The position numbers and the translations under genes were made by a program. The notes under the pieces are model-generated. The model was not told the origin of the DNA. It did no database searches and saw only the letters and a list, made by a program, of their open reading frames with translations. A stretch of 28,653 nt of DNA from positions 1-28,653 of the IMG/VR virus record IMGVR_UViG_3300030098_004804; one strand, 5' to 3'. This DNA comes from a virus. How positions within the stretch are numbered: the stretch's first letter is position 1; each line of letters begins with the position of its first letter. This document shows positions 14,884-22,319 of the stretch, piece after piece.

Positions 14884-15189
14884 ATGACTAACAAAAAAAG
14901 ACTACATCAAAGAAGAGTTAAAATCATCTCATATTTGTATCATAATGATCAAATAGAACTTGCAAAGCAAATGAAAAACATAAGAACTGAAATTGGTTGT
15001 GTAACACATTTTCAAATTAACAATAGTTTTTTTGGATGCAGGCAAATCTACACAGCAAAAACAACAACAAATATCGAAGAAGTAACTTGTTCAAATTGCA
15101 TCAATTTAATCAGAAAAACTGCAAAAACAGCGGTTTTTCGCAAACATCCAACAACTCAAAAACTTTTAGTAAAATTCAACGGAGAATAA
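14884..15189 (+). CDS. Hypothetical basic protein, 101 aa (inserted cargo gene 1)
   Basis: The start is fixed by AACGGAGAATAAAATG. The product is strongly basic (MTNKKRLHQRRVKIISYLYH) with helices early on and a CSNC pair near residue 80, plus two further cysteines (GCVTHF, GCRQIY), so a four-cysteine zinc site is possible. It ends NGE, encoded by the next gene's ribosome-binding site. It lies on the opposite strand in the middle of the tail operon, between the chaperones and the tube gene, with its own promoter: the definition of a moron. Function unknown. Confidence 0.6.
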   Translation: MTNKKRLHQRRVKIISYLYHNDQIELAKQMKNIRTEIGCVTHFQINNSFFGCRQIYTAKTTTNIEEVTCSNCINLIRKTAKTAVFRKHPTTQKLLVKFNGE

Positions 15190-15190
15190 A

Positions 15191-15466
15191 ATGATCTATA
15201 TAATAATTGAATGGGATCTTTATGTAATGATGTTAGAACATAGCATTTATACAAACAAAAAAGCATATATACAACATTTGAAAATATGTGAGCAAATGTT
15301 CCAATTTAGCTCAAAATCTTATTTTGGCGGTTATCGTTATAGAACAAAGATCGTCAAATGGTCTCCTGTCAAAGCTATTTTTGTTGAAAACTTTAATGAC
15401 TATGACAATCCATTGTTAAAAGCACAAACAGAATTAGAAGAAACAATTAACAATAGTGGAGAATAA
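15191..15466 (+). CDS. Hypothetical protein, 91 aa (inserted cargo gene 2)
   Basis: AACGGAGAATAAAATG at 15178-15193 fixes the start; its TAA is the stop of the previous gene. The protein is rich in Tyr, Ile and Lys (MIYIIIEWDLYVMMLEHS, FGGYRYRTKIVKW), probably a small alpha/beta domain with an acidic C-terminus (LEETINNSGE). It has no membrane segment long enough to be convincing. No family recognised. It is the middle gene of the three-gene plus-strand insertion. Confidence 0.6.
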   Translation: MIYIIIEWDLYVMMLEHSIYTNKKAYIQHLKICEQMFQFSSKSYFGGYRYRTKIVKWSPVKAIFVENFNDYDNPLLKAQTELEETINNSGE

Positions 15467-15468
15467 AA

Positions 15469-15735
15469 ATGTCTTTTACTTTTTCATACAGCAAAATTGC
15501 AAAAGTACAATTTTCAAATGAGAATGACACTTTTACGCTTAAAGTTGGCGATCGTGTTTCTACACCTGAAATTTCTGGTGTTATTATTGAGATAAGAAAA
15601 AACGGTAAAGGTGTTTGGGGAAATAGCAGATATTTCTTTCACATTTTTGTTGAAGGACCATCTCCAAAATCATCTTTAACACTACATACAGGCGATTATC
15701 ATTACATTAATAGTGATGATTTAATTACTACATGA
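15469..15735 (+). CDS. Hypothetical beta-barrel-like protein, 88 aa (inserted cargo gene 3)
   Basis: GTGGAGAATAAAAATG, a variant of the recurrent site, gives the start. Residues about 20-60 (DTFTLKVGDRVSTPEISGVI, then YFFHIFVEG) alternate strand and turn and include the GDRV entry typical of small SH3-like barrels. The C-terminus is THTGDYHYINSDDLITT in outline. The last 34 bases overlap, tail to tail, the C-terminal end of the small minus-strand gene at 15702-15872. No terminator is visible after it, so its transcript would run antisense into the tail tube gene. Confidence 0.6.
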   Translation: MSFTFSYSKIAKVQFSNENDTFTLKVGDRVSTPEISGVIIEIRKNGKGVWGNSRYFFHIFVEGPSPKSSLTLHTGDYHYINSDDLITT

Positions 15736-15872
15736 TCAGGCCGACAAACAACTATTTTTCCGCCATATTCAAAGCATAGAAATCCCCGATCCTCGCACAT
15801 ATACACTGCATAAAAAGGATCAGGCTCATCTATCCATTGAATAAGATATGTTTGTCCAATTACTAGGCTCAC
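15702..15872 (-). CDS. Small SH3-like protein with GTG start, 56 aa
   Basis: This gene is too short for many gene callers. GTG at 15870-15872 overlaps the tail tube stop as GTGA, and CTAGGA lies just in front. The product reads VSLVIGQTYLIQWIDEPDPF and continues YAVYMCEDRGFLCFEYGGKI to a CRPDHVVI segment, an unbroken strand-turn pattern of a small beta barrel. Directly after the tube gene, it may be a tail-completion or regulatory peptide, which is unverified. It is convergent with the cargo gene at 15469-15735, overlapping 34 bases. Confidence 0.55.
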   Translation of the reverse strand: MSLVIGQTYLIQWIDEPDPFYAVYMCEDRGFLCFEYGGKIVVCRPDHVVIKSSLLM

Positions 15873-16846
15873 AATCCTAGTGTCGACGACGGATTACTAT
15901 TTTTAATCTCAATAGTTAGTCCGTTATCTGATGAAGAGGCCAATCCGCGAATATTAAATGTGCGCTCAACTCGCCCGAATGAAGTAACGCCGTCAGTGTA
16001 ATCTTCAATAACTGCATTAGTCAAAGTGAAAATAACATGGTGATCGCCGTTTGCTGTTGATGTAAACTTAATTGAAACAGTTCCTGATTTTCCATCGAGT
16101 TGTGAGACATATATATCATTATCATCCATATCGGCGGTTATTGCCATTGTTACCTCTCTAACATCACTGATAACAGGCTGCCCAGTTAGCTTAGATCCTA
16201 ATATGTTTTTACGCTCTAGTTTATTGTCCAGAGTTAGTTCCAAGGATCGCAATTCGAATGTAGAAGGGGCAAGTGTGCCACCAAGAGAAATTGCTTCGGC
16301 TTCGAAGTGCAGAACTGAATCACCGGCAGCAAATGCACTTGTAATATTTGTTGTTCGTGCGGCTGAATCCTTTCCAATAACATCGAATGAGGCTGTCATT
16401 TCCTCGCCTGCTGCTACACTAATAGACATTGAAGAGATCATTACACCTGTAAATTGCTCCATACTATTGTTGAGATTTGATCCGCGCTGGAACTGTATAG
16501 TGTATGACGGAAGATCAAATGCTGGGCTGTATGTATGCACGTAAAAAGATCCAACTGATCCAGTTGAAGAAGATCCCAAAGCGCCCTCGATGAACATTCC
16601 AGAGGCGTCATATTGTATTGGAATATCAAAAGCACCGCCTGAATTTCTAAATGCATCGAATGTACTAGCTAACATTCCAGTTGCTGGCACAGATAAATTA
16701 GTTTTGCGCGGGCGCTCTTGTGATGTTTGTAGAGTTGAGCTATTAAGCCTTAAATCAACTTGCTGTGCGCTTGTTGTGTTAGCTGTGCCCCAACTTGATT
16801 CCTTTGCGGCGCGTAGAAATGCATTAAATCCGAATAATGTAGCCAT
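15869..16846 (-). CDS. Major tail (tube) protein, 325 aa
   Basis: AGGAG precedes the ATG by seven bases. The protein is Ser/Thr/Gly-rich with many strands: residues about 1-40 (FLRAAKESSWGTANTTSAQQ), a central VMISSMSISVAAGEEMTASF segment typical of tube proteins, and a second half with ELTLDNKLERKNILGSK and GTVSIKFTST. This is the pattern of the phage tube family in which two beta-sandwich halves follow each other. Six-fold rings of it build the tail tube. It lies between the terminator-like genes and the chaperones, as expected. Confidence 0.85.
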   Translation of the reverse strand: MATLFGFNAFLRAAKESSWGTANTTSAQQVDLRLNSSTLQTSQERPRKTNLSVPATGMLASTFDAFRNSGGAFDIPIQYDASGMFIEGALGSSSTGSVGSFYVHTYSPAFDLPSYTIQFQRGSNLNNSMEQFTGVMISSMSISVAAGEEMTASFDVIGKDSAARTTNITSAFAAGDSVLHFEAEAISLGGTLAPSTFELRSLELTLDNKLERKNILGSKLTGQPVISDVREVTMAITADMDDNDIYVSQLDGKSGTVSIKFTSTANGDHHVIFTLTNAVIEDYTDGVTSFGRVERTFNIRGLASSSDNGLTIEIKNSNPSSTLGL

Positions 16847-16855
16847 TGTGATCTC

Positions 16856-17620
16856 CTATTCTGGTAATAAGTTTTTAACTCTGAGAATAGCACGGGATTG
16901 AATTACCTGTTTCTCAGTTGTGAATATTTCAATTGCAACAGCATAGTCCGATCCGCTGTCACCTGCTTTATATCGTGCACGTATAAAATTATTTCCTAAT
17001 CTTGTATCTGCTACATCATATCGAGCATTTGAATTTGTGCCGCTGTTATCATAGCTGAACACCTGGACATAATCTATCGCCTCAAAACCGTCTCTTTCAT
17101 TGTAATTTTGAAGTCTTTTTCCAAGAAATCCAGACGTTAAAAAGAAGACGTCTATTTGATCTATACTAGATTTATTAAAAGACGTTATAGGGGCATCAGT
17201 GGCGCTTTGTCCGCCTTGTGATGGTACTACCCTCGCATAAGGCCGCTCAAGTAATATATATCCATTTTTCGCGCTTGATATAGTTACAGAGGATGTATGA
17301 TCAGTTGTTTCTGATGCATCACCATAATACACCCAGAGAGCATTCATTGAATTGTCATGATTGCTAGCATATCCATCTACCTGCAAAGTCAAAGTTCTTG
17401 TTGAATAATTAGCGCCGGCCTTATGTGCGAAAGTTACCATTTCACCCAGTGGATTAGTAACGACTATATCTTTCATATCAGATTTTATTTCGTCCCAGAA
17501 AGCATCCCAATCCTTTGGAACTTCGATCTCAATATCAATCGTTGCAGAACTACCAGATCCGCCAAAAACATCGACTCCAATCATTTGTCGTTTTTTATAA
17601 TTTTTATCATACCAAGTCAT
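16856..17620 (-). CDS. DUF2341-like beta-sandwich protein, 254 aa
   Basis: The N-terminus (MTWYDKNYKKRQMIGVDV) and NALWVYYGDASE near residues 93-104 match the pattern I know for DUF2341, a beta-sandwich domain with W-N-(N)-R at its start and a YYG motif later, often found in surface and virion proteins. The rest has strands such as RYDVADTRLGNNFIRARY and YAVAIEIFTTEKQV. The gene lies between the tail terminator and the tube genes with small gaps, so it is virion-associated by context, perhaps a tube-associated or collar decoration. The ribosome-binding site (CAGGAATTTAAA) overlaps the stop of the gene upstream. Confidence 0.6.
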   Translation of the reverse strand: MTWYDKNYKKRQMIGVDVFGGSGSSATIDIEIEVPKDWDAFWDEIKSDMKDIVVTNPLGEMVTFAHKAGANYSTRTLTLQVDGYASNHDNSMNALWVYYGDASETTDHTSSVTISSAKNGYILLERPYARVVPSQGGQSATDAPITSFNKSSIDQIDVFFLTSGFLGKRLQNYNERDGFEAIDYVQVFSYDNSGTNSNARYDVADTRLGNNFIRARYKAGDSGSDYAVAIEIFTTEKQVIQSRAILRVKNLLPE

Positions 17621-17621
17621 T

Positions 17622-18077
17622 TTAAATTCCTGTTGATGATTGGAATGGAGTTGTTATTTCAATATAGCCTATTCCGACGCCGTCTATCCCATATTTATTT
17701 CCGTCAATAGCTGTAAATTGGCATAAGACATCGTCAATAACGCCGCCTCCAAGACCCAAAAACCTGTTAGCTGTGATATTCTCGATAACATCACTACAAA
17801 GATTTATTGCTGCTCTCATTCGCTCAGGCAGATCAGCACCGGCAACAAAAAGATATACTTCAAATCTTGCTGTCATTGTATAGCGGCCTAAAGTTGGCCC
17901 GTGCTCAGTTGTATACTCTAAAAAATCTATGCAACTATATGGCAAATAGGGAGGATCTATTATAGTTCCTAATATACATTTATTTTGCATATCAAGGGCC
18001 GAAGATTTTGAAGTAAAATCCGCAGCAACTTTTCCCTTAATTGCATCAAGTATTCTATAGACGCGTGAATCAGCCAT
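17622..18077 (-). CDS. Tail terminator-like protein, 151 aa
   Basis: The start at 18075-18077 overlaps the upstream stop by eight bases. The product begins with a helix (SRVYRILDAIKGKVAADF), then strands around YTMTARFEVYLFVAGAD, then the helix RMRAAINLCSDVIENI and a final sheet (VGIGYIEITTPF). This alpha-beta-alpha-beta order resembles lambda gpU/SPP1 gp17-type tail terminators, which stop tube polymerisation. Length and neighbourhood (just before the tube gene, after the HK97 gp10-like gene) agree. Sequence identity to a named family is not asserted. Confidence 0.7.
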   Translation of the reverse strand: MADSRVYRILDAIKGKVAADFTSKSSALDMQNKCILGTIIDPPYLPYSCIDFLEYTTEHGPTLGRYTMTARFEVYLFVAGADLPERMRAAINLCSDVIENITANRFLGLGGGVIDDVLCQFTAIDGNKYGIDGVGIGYIEITTPFQSSTGI

Positions 18078-18483
18078 TTTTTTTGCCCATTAAAATTTTA
18101 GCAATCCCTTTATCGAGATTTGGTTTTAGCGTTTTTAATTCTTCATCTCTTGATCTACTTAGAAAAAGTCTAGGTGTTATTGCTCGTTTTCCGTTCCTTT
18201 TTGTGCCATATTCGATATATTTGGCATAAAAAACATCTTTTCCGCCACTGTGCCCGCCAGCGCTAAGAACAACGGAAAAATCATCTCCTTTAATAAATCT
18301 TCCTGCAATAGATTGTCTTAATCTACCAGTTCGATTTTTAAATCTAGAAAAACCTAATTGTTTGGATCGACCTTCCATGCTCAATGCGGCAAATTTTAAT
18401 TCTGTTTCGACAAACTTTTTAATTTCAGAAGGTGCAATTTTAAATATTTCTTCTGCGATAGTATATGTTATTGTTCTAGGCAT
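18070..18483 (-). CDS. HK97 gp10-like neck protein, 137 aa
   Basis: The start is ATG at 18481-18483, five bases after AGGAG; an in-frame GTG six bases upstream is less likely. RFKNRTGRLRQSIAGR followed by strands and VFYAKYIEYGTKRNGKRA and ITPRLFL is the hallmark pattern of the HK97 gp10/phage minor tail protein family (TG-LR-S-...-Y-...-YG-...-P-R-FL), which bridges the head connector and tail. The C-terminal helix is lysine-rich and ends GKKNG. Confidence 0.85.
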   Translation of the reverse strand: MPRTITYTIAEEIFKIAPSEIKKFVETELKFAALSMEGRSKQLGFSRFKNRTGRLRQSIAGRFIKGDDFSVVLSAGGHSGGKDVFYAKYIEYGTKRNGKRAITPRLFLSRSRDEELKTLKPNLDKGIAKILMGKKNG

Positions 18484-18491
18484 GATCACTC

Positions 18492-19103
18492 CTACAGGAT
18501 CATAGCGCTAGATCGAAACGGATAAAGGATCTCTTTCACCTCAAAGGGCAGTGTCTTCGGTGAAAATCTAACATTGCCTCCGCGTTGTCCGGTTGATTCC
18601 TTTCCTTGCGCAATTTTATTACGATGTAGCTGAGAAGCAAAAACACAAATTGCGTGTTCGAGATCTAGAGGGAAATTTGTATCAAATCCAGCCACACAAA
18701 CAACTTTAATTGCTCTAAATGCTGTCTGGAATCCTTCTGTAGCTACGTTTGTTTTTAAAATTACTCTAGCATTTGCCAAGTCAAGATCATATTCTGAAGA
18801 AGTTATCTCAGTAGCTGATCCATATACACGATCAGCGTCAGAATGTATCGAAGTAATCGATACTAATGGCTTGAATGGCAATTGCAAAACTGACGGATCA
18901 TCAAATTGAGGCCCATCTAAATAAACTGTATATGTTTGTTTTGGCAATACTGGCGTCGTACCGCTATCATAAATAGGGAAGCCGATATATCTTGCAATAT
19001 CGGCCTCCACTCTATTTAGCAAATTGCCAAGTTCGGTATCAGCCGAAGTGCCTGTTATTTCAGGCAAATACGCCTTTAAGGTGCTGACTGATACCAAACT
19101 CAT
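18492..19103 (-). CDS. Head-tail connector protein (HK97 gp6-like), 203 aa
   Basis: The N-terminus (VSVSTLKAYLPEITGTSADT and LLNRVEADIARYIGFPI) is the helical pattern of the gp6-like connector family, in which the first helices form the ring below the portal. The middle holds beta strands with DGPQFDDPSVLQLPFKPLVS and the C-terminus a helix (LEHAICVFASQLHRNKI) and KTLPFEVKEIL. It comes right after the head genes and before the gp10-like gene. Length is longer than minimal gp6 because of the central beta domain. Confidence 0.85.
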   Translation of the reverse strand: MSLVSVSTLKAYLPEITGTSADTELGNLLNRVEADIARYIGFPIYDSGTTPVLPKQTYTVYLDGPQFDDPSVLQLPFKPLVSITSIHSDADRVYGSATEITSSEYDLDLANARVILKTNVATEGFQTAFRAIKVVCVAGFDTNFPLDLEHAICVFASQLHRNKIAQGKESTGQRGGNVRFSPKTLPFEVKEILYPFRSSAMIL

Positions 19104-19115
19104 AACAACTCTATT

Positions 19116-19493
19116 TTAGTATGATCTTGCAGGCTCAAAAGCAAACAAAAGCATAGCGTCAACGGCCTCGCCGCTTCCTGCATGTGTTTTAGTCACCTTT
19201 ATAACTGTGCTGGCGTCATAAATAGTTAATCCAGTATTTTTGTCAGTCAAACTAACATCAACACCGGCAGACAATGCGCCTTCTGCTGAACTTTGAGTGC
19301 TCCATTCAAAAGCCTCACTTGATCCATTGCTTGCAAATACTTTAAATATTGAATAATTTGAGGCATGTGCCGATATACCTGCATTATTGATAAGTTTTAC
19401 GCCTTTTAATTCGTAACGCTCATCAAATGCGAGATATTTAGTTTCATCGGTAGTTGCTCCTGCTTCTATATGCATTGAAACTTGAAATTTCAT
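19116..19493 (-). CDS. Head-associated beta-rich protein (possible decoration protein), 125 aa
   Basis: AGGAG stands seven bases before the ATG. The protein is mostly beta-strand and Ser/Ala/Gly-rich (MKFQVSMHIEAGATTDETKY, ELKGVKLINNAGISA, NYSIFKVFASNGSS, STVIKVTKTHAGSG). It sits between the capsid and connector genes, where many phages encode capsid decoration proteins. It resembles none I can name, so the role is inferred from location. It is 13 bases downstream of the major capsid gene. Confidence 0.55.
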   Translation of the reverse strand: MKFQVSMHIEAGATTDETKYLAFDERYELKGVKLINNAGISAHASNYSIFKVFASNGSSEAFEWSTQSSAEGALSAGVDVSLTDKNTGLTIYDASTVIKVTKTHAGSGEAVDAMLLFAFEPARSY

Positions 19494-19505
19494 GATAATC
19501 TCCTA

Positions 19506-20960
19506 TTAAGCCATGTTGAATCCGAAAGCGACATTTTTGGTGCTATCCGGATCTAAAGTGTTAAAAGTCAAGCGCTCAGTAGCAACAAGATTGATTGCGC
19601 CGGCTGTAATGTCCTTGTCTTGCTCAACGCTTACACCGCGACGAGCAAAAATATTGTAGCTATCACGCGCAACAACAAGCATTCCAGTTTTGTCTCCTGA
19701 TCCAGTATAAAGACCAGTAGAAGCAAGATCAGCACTCATAAATCTTGACATTACAATAGGCATTCCAGCTACAGCGGCGATTTGACCGGTGATTATTGTA
19801 GCGGCAGGCCCAAACACGTCAAGAGTTCTAACTTGTTCAATATTAAGCAGATTATTAACAATGTTTTCAGGGCTGGTAATAAGTACTCTATCAGAAGAGT
19901 TCAATTCACCTAGATTTGCCATTAATTCAAGCAATTTTGCAAATGTTGCGGTGCTTGTATCTAAAGTAGCTGATCTGTCATATGCCTGTGCTCTTAATCC
20001 AGTCCATGCACGTCTATGATCGGCGCTTCCACCTAGGCCACTAGCTCCCCAGCGTGATCGTATATTCCAGTTAGCAATATCGTCTTGATGAGTTGCGGCA
20101 GCATCACCGTTAATAATAGCATCTTCAACCGCAGAAGCAAGATCAGAAACGATTTGACGTTGCAATGTAGGTATTAATGCAATCGCGCTATCTTCGGCAA
20201 GTGCATCGTCAATAACAAATCGACAAGCTAGGCCGCTTGTTGAAATAGTTTTTTGTGATGTAGCAGCAGTTGAAGCGGTGTAATTTGCTGGATTGTCGCT
20301 GGTGACTTGTCCTTTAATGTAAGGACGACCGCCGCGATCCAGTCTAGGAACAAGCAAAGTTTGTCTATCCATTTGTATTTCAGAAAATAGAGATCGAACA
20401 ACTCTTGGAGTTTTGTACGCCTCATATAGATCAGCACGGAATTGATCTGGAACCCAATCGCCACCAACACCAGCAGAGTCATACATAGCCTTTTCAACGC
20501 TTGCTTTAATTGCTCTTGGCGCTTTGTCTAAATGCTTTTGCAATTTAGCGTCTAACTTTGGAGTAAATGCCTCACGCATAAGTAGTCTAGCTAAATTTCT
20601 ATCAGTATTCATTTTTATCAATTCAGCATGCCATTGTGAGCACGGAGTTGGAGTATCAAGTAATCCTGCATTTTCAATTGGTTGTCTTCCATTTGGAGTG
20701 TCGACATAACCTTGTGATTTTGTCCAGCGAATAGATCCATCTTTTTTAATGAATTCACTTAGTCCTGACTCGTCATTTCCAACTTCAGGAGCAGCGCGAT
20801 AAACGCTTTCTTCCATCAGTCTCTGCGCACGTTTTAATTCATCGACTTGCTTCTCAAATTGAGATAGTCTGTCAACATTGTTTTTTTGGTGAGTTACGAT
20901 TTCAGCGAGGATGCCCTTTGCTTCTTCAACCATCTCGCGATCTCTTTTTTCAGTCGTCAT
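19506..20960 (-). CDS. Major capsid protein (HK97 fold), 484 aa
   Basis: GGAGAAATC precedes the ATG. Residues 1-60 form a charged coiled coil (EMVEEAKGILAEIVTHQ to LKRAQRLMEESVY), the delta domain that acts as internal scaffold and is removed by the prohead protease. The shell part follows with GVGGDWVPDQFRADLYE, AIALIPTLQRQIVSDLASAV, EDAIINGDA and VLITSPENIVNNLL, all recognisable HK97-family features. The C-terminus has SVEQDKDITAGAINLVATER. The protease gene directly upstream supports the maturation scheme. The cleavage site is likely between residues about 60 and 110, but it is not determined. Confidence 0.95.
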   Translation of the reverse strand: MTTEKRDREMVEEAKGILAEIVTHQKNNVDRLSQFEKQVDELKRAQRLMEESVYRAAPEVGNDESGLSEFIKKDGSIRWTKSQGYVDTPNGRQPIENAGLLDTPTPCSQWHAELIKMNTDRNLARLLMREAFTPKLDAKLQKHLDKAPRAIKASVEKAMYDSAGVGGDWVPDQFRADLYEAYKTPRVVRSLFSEIQMDRQTLLVPRLDRGGRPYIKGQVTSDNPANYTASTAATSQKTISTSGLACRFVIDDALAEDSAIALIPTLQRQIVSDLASAVEDAIINGDAAATHQDDIANWNIRSRWGASGLGGSADHRRAWTGLRAQAYDRSATLDTSTATFAKLLELMANLGELNSSDRVLITSPENIVNNLLNIEQVRTLDVFGPAATIITGQIAAVAGMPIVMSRFMSADLASTGLYTGSGDKTGMLVVARDSYNIFARRGVSVEQDKDITAGAINLVATERLTFNTLDPDSTKNVAFGFNMA

Positions 20961-20969
20961 GATTTCTCC

Positions 20970-21773
20970 TTATGACTTAAGAATTAGAGCAAGCAATTCT
21001 CGCTCATCGTTTGTTAGAAAACCTTTTTCTTCTTCTTCTTCGTCTTCAAGTTCAGCCTCTTCTTTTTTGGCCTCTTCTTCTTCATCCTCTTCAGCGCCAT
21101 ATGCCTCTTCCTGAATCTCTTCTTCGGCTTCTTCTTGCATTTCCTCTTCTTCTTCTTGCATTTCCTCTTCTTCTTCTTGCATTTCACCTGCAAAGACAAT
21201 TCGATATTTCCCGTCTTCCATTTGCTCAACTTCGAGGATGTGCTTAAGTTCTTGAGCTATTAGATCACGCACTGACAAGCGATCGATTTGTGCGATGTTT
21301 TTGGCGCTAAGTGTTGTTGCTTCGCTGTTAGCTGGGATCGTAACGATCGACACTTCGAGCAACTCAGATTTATTAAAATAGTTTCCGCCTCTTTCTGTGT
21401 AGGCTGGATGATCTTTTGGCAATCGTGCTCTTTCAACAGATTCAATTGGATTGAAACCAACACTGACAGCATTCAAAAATCCATTGCGCGCTTTACGCTC
21501 AACGCGTTGTGCCAATTCATCATCTTTGTCGAACTCAACATCGATCATGAGTTGTCCGTTTTTAACTGCAACGGCGCCTTTTCCGATTGGAAGTGAGTTT
21601 GCGTTATGATTCAATAATACGACTGGATTACGCTCATATGCGGCTATATTCCATCCATCTTGATTGATAACGTCACCATATCGATCGACTGTGTCGGTGC
21701 TAGCTACAAAAGAAATCTTATTCTTTTTTGGTCGTCCCTGTGCTCTTTTCACGACAAGATTTTTTCTAAGCAT
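20970..21773 (-). CDS. Prohead serine protease (HK97 S78-like) with acidic repeat tail, 267 aa
   Basis: Residues 1-155 are the protease: SFVASTDTVDRYGDVINQDG, the catalytic histidine in VVLLNHNANS (H56), the serine in NAVSVGFNP (S104) and the family ending LLEVSIVTIPAN. It cleaves the delta domain of the capsid protein and itself inside the prohead. Residues about 197-250 are almost only Glu with a 7-residue repeat EMQEEEE, very unlike the rest. The conserved-looking end GFLTNDERELLALILKS follows. An acidic tail fused to the protease could act as a scaffold, as in phages with joined protease and scaffold. AGGAG precedes the ATG. Confidence 0.9.
   Translation of the reverse strand: MLRKNLVVKRAQGRPKKNKISFVASTDTVDRYGDVINQDGWNIAAYERNPVVLLNHNANSLPIGKGAVAVKNGQLMIDVEFDKDDELAQRVERKARNGFLNAVSVGFNPIESVERARLPKDHPAYTERGGNYFNKSELLEVSIVTIPANSEATTLSAKNIAQIDRLSVRDLIAQELKHILEVEQMEDGKYRIVFAGEMQEEEEEMQEEEEEMQEEAEEEIQEEAYGAEEDEEEEAKKEEAELEDEEEEEKGFLTNDERELLALILKS
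21131..21186 (-). repeat. 21-bp tandem repeats encoding EMQEEEE heptads
   Basis: About two and a half copies of a 21-base unit (on the plus strand, the period of CTTCTTGCATTTCCTCTTCTT) lie within the protease gene. They encode methionines at residues 198, 205 and 212, each preceded by Glu and followed by QEEEE or QEEAE. The period of seven suggests a helix, possibly coiled. Copy number may vary by slippage. Confidence 0.8.
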
Positions 21774-21790
21774 AATTACTCCTTATTGCC

Positions 21791-21817
21791 AATATAATAT
21801 ATATTTTGGTATGTCAA
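21791..21817 (-). promoter_or_regulatory. Putative leftward late promoter of the head-tail operon
   Basis: On the minus strand TTGACA (21812-21817) is followed by TATATT after 15 bases or TATTGG after 17. It lies between the membrane-protein gene at 21822 and the protease gene, whose ribosome-binding site follows. No CTATGCGCATAG palindrome is present. An AT-rich imperfect dyad, CCAAAATATATATTATATTG plus one base, covers the spacer and -10 and might bind another regulator. Confidence 0.55.
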
Positions 21818-21821
21818 CGTT

Positions 21822-22211
21822 TTATTTTCTCTCACGATATAATCTATAACATTCCTCTTCGCCGTCAATGCTCATTCTGCAGTCGTCTCGGATAATCTTA
21901 GTATTCGCTATATTGGCGATCTGCTCGCACTGTGTGCCGCTTGTTTGGGCGTCTATTCCGCGCGTCATCATTAGACAAAACATCTCGCGACATAGCAGGT
22001 CGCCTTTTTCCTCAATGAATACACTTGAGCACGGTTCTTTGAGCAAATCTATGTCAGTGAGTTGCAATATGATTTCCTGTTGTGCTTCGCTTGTCACGTC
22101 AACAATAGGGTCGGGATCATCATCTTTTGTTACACGATGTATAATAGCAGCGCCGGAAAGCCCGCCAATAACTAAAGAAGCAAGCGAAATTATTATATAA
22201 GTTGATAGCAT
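21822..22211 (-). CDS. Single-pass membrane protein with six Cys, 129 aa
   Basis: The start is placed at 22209-22211 (MLSTYIIISL), eight bases after GAGGG. The longer open frame lacks a ribosome-binding site and would reach toward the promoter of the 22320 gene. Residues 3-24 form a membrane helix or uncleaved signal anchor. The exported part has six cysteines (61, 74, 79, 95, 111, 121), an even number suggesting three disulfide bonds in the periplasm or outside. The spacing matches no family I know. Sitting between repressor-like and protease genes, it may be an accessory surface or superinfection-exclusion protein, which is speculative. Confidence 0.55.
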   Translation of the reverse strand: MLSTYIIISLASLVIGGLSGAAIIHRVTKDDDPDPIVDVTSEAQQEIILQLTDIDLLKEPCSSVFIEEKGDLLCREMFCLMMTRGIDAQTSGTQCEQIANIANTKIIRDDCRMSIDGEEECYRLYRERK

Positions 22212-22258
22212 TTCTGGGACCCTCATAAAAAAAATATAACATATTTTAAAAATAATGC

Positions 22259-22288
22259 TTGACATTATATCTATGCGCATAGTATAAT
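22259..22288 (+). promoter_or_regulatory. Rightward promoter with CTATGCGCATAG operator, upstream of the HTH gene
   Basis: TTGACA (22259-22264), an 18-base spacer and TATAAT (22283-22288) form a consensus promoter. The palindrome CTATGCGCATAG (22271-22282) lies at the end of the spacer and abuts the -10. The -35 starts 61 bases from the ATG at 22320, and the leader ends with AACAACAACGGAGAAT. Control of an HTH gene by the operator suggests autoregulation. Confidence 0.85.
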
Positions 22289-22319
22289 AATAGAGTAAAC
22301 AACAACAACGGAGAATAAA

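Noticed and set aside
20911-21247. Ser- or Leu-rich plus frames and a Lys-rich minus frame across the poly-Glu region
   Set aside because: Low-complexity shadows of the GAA-rich repeat in the protease gene in other frames.
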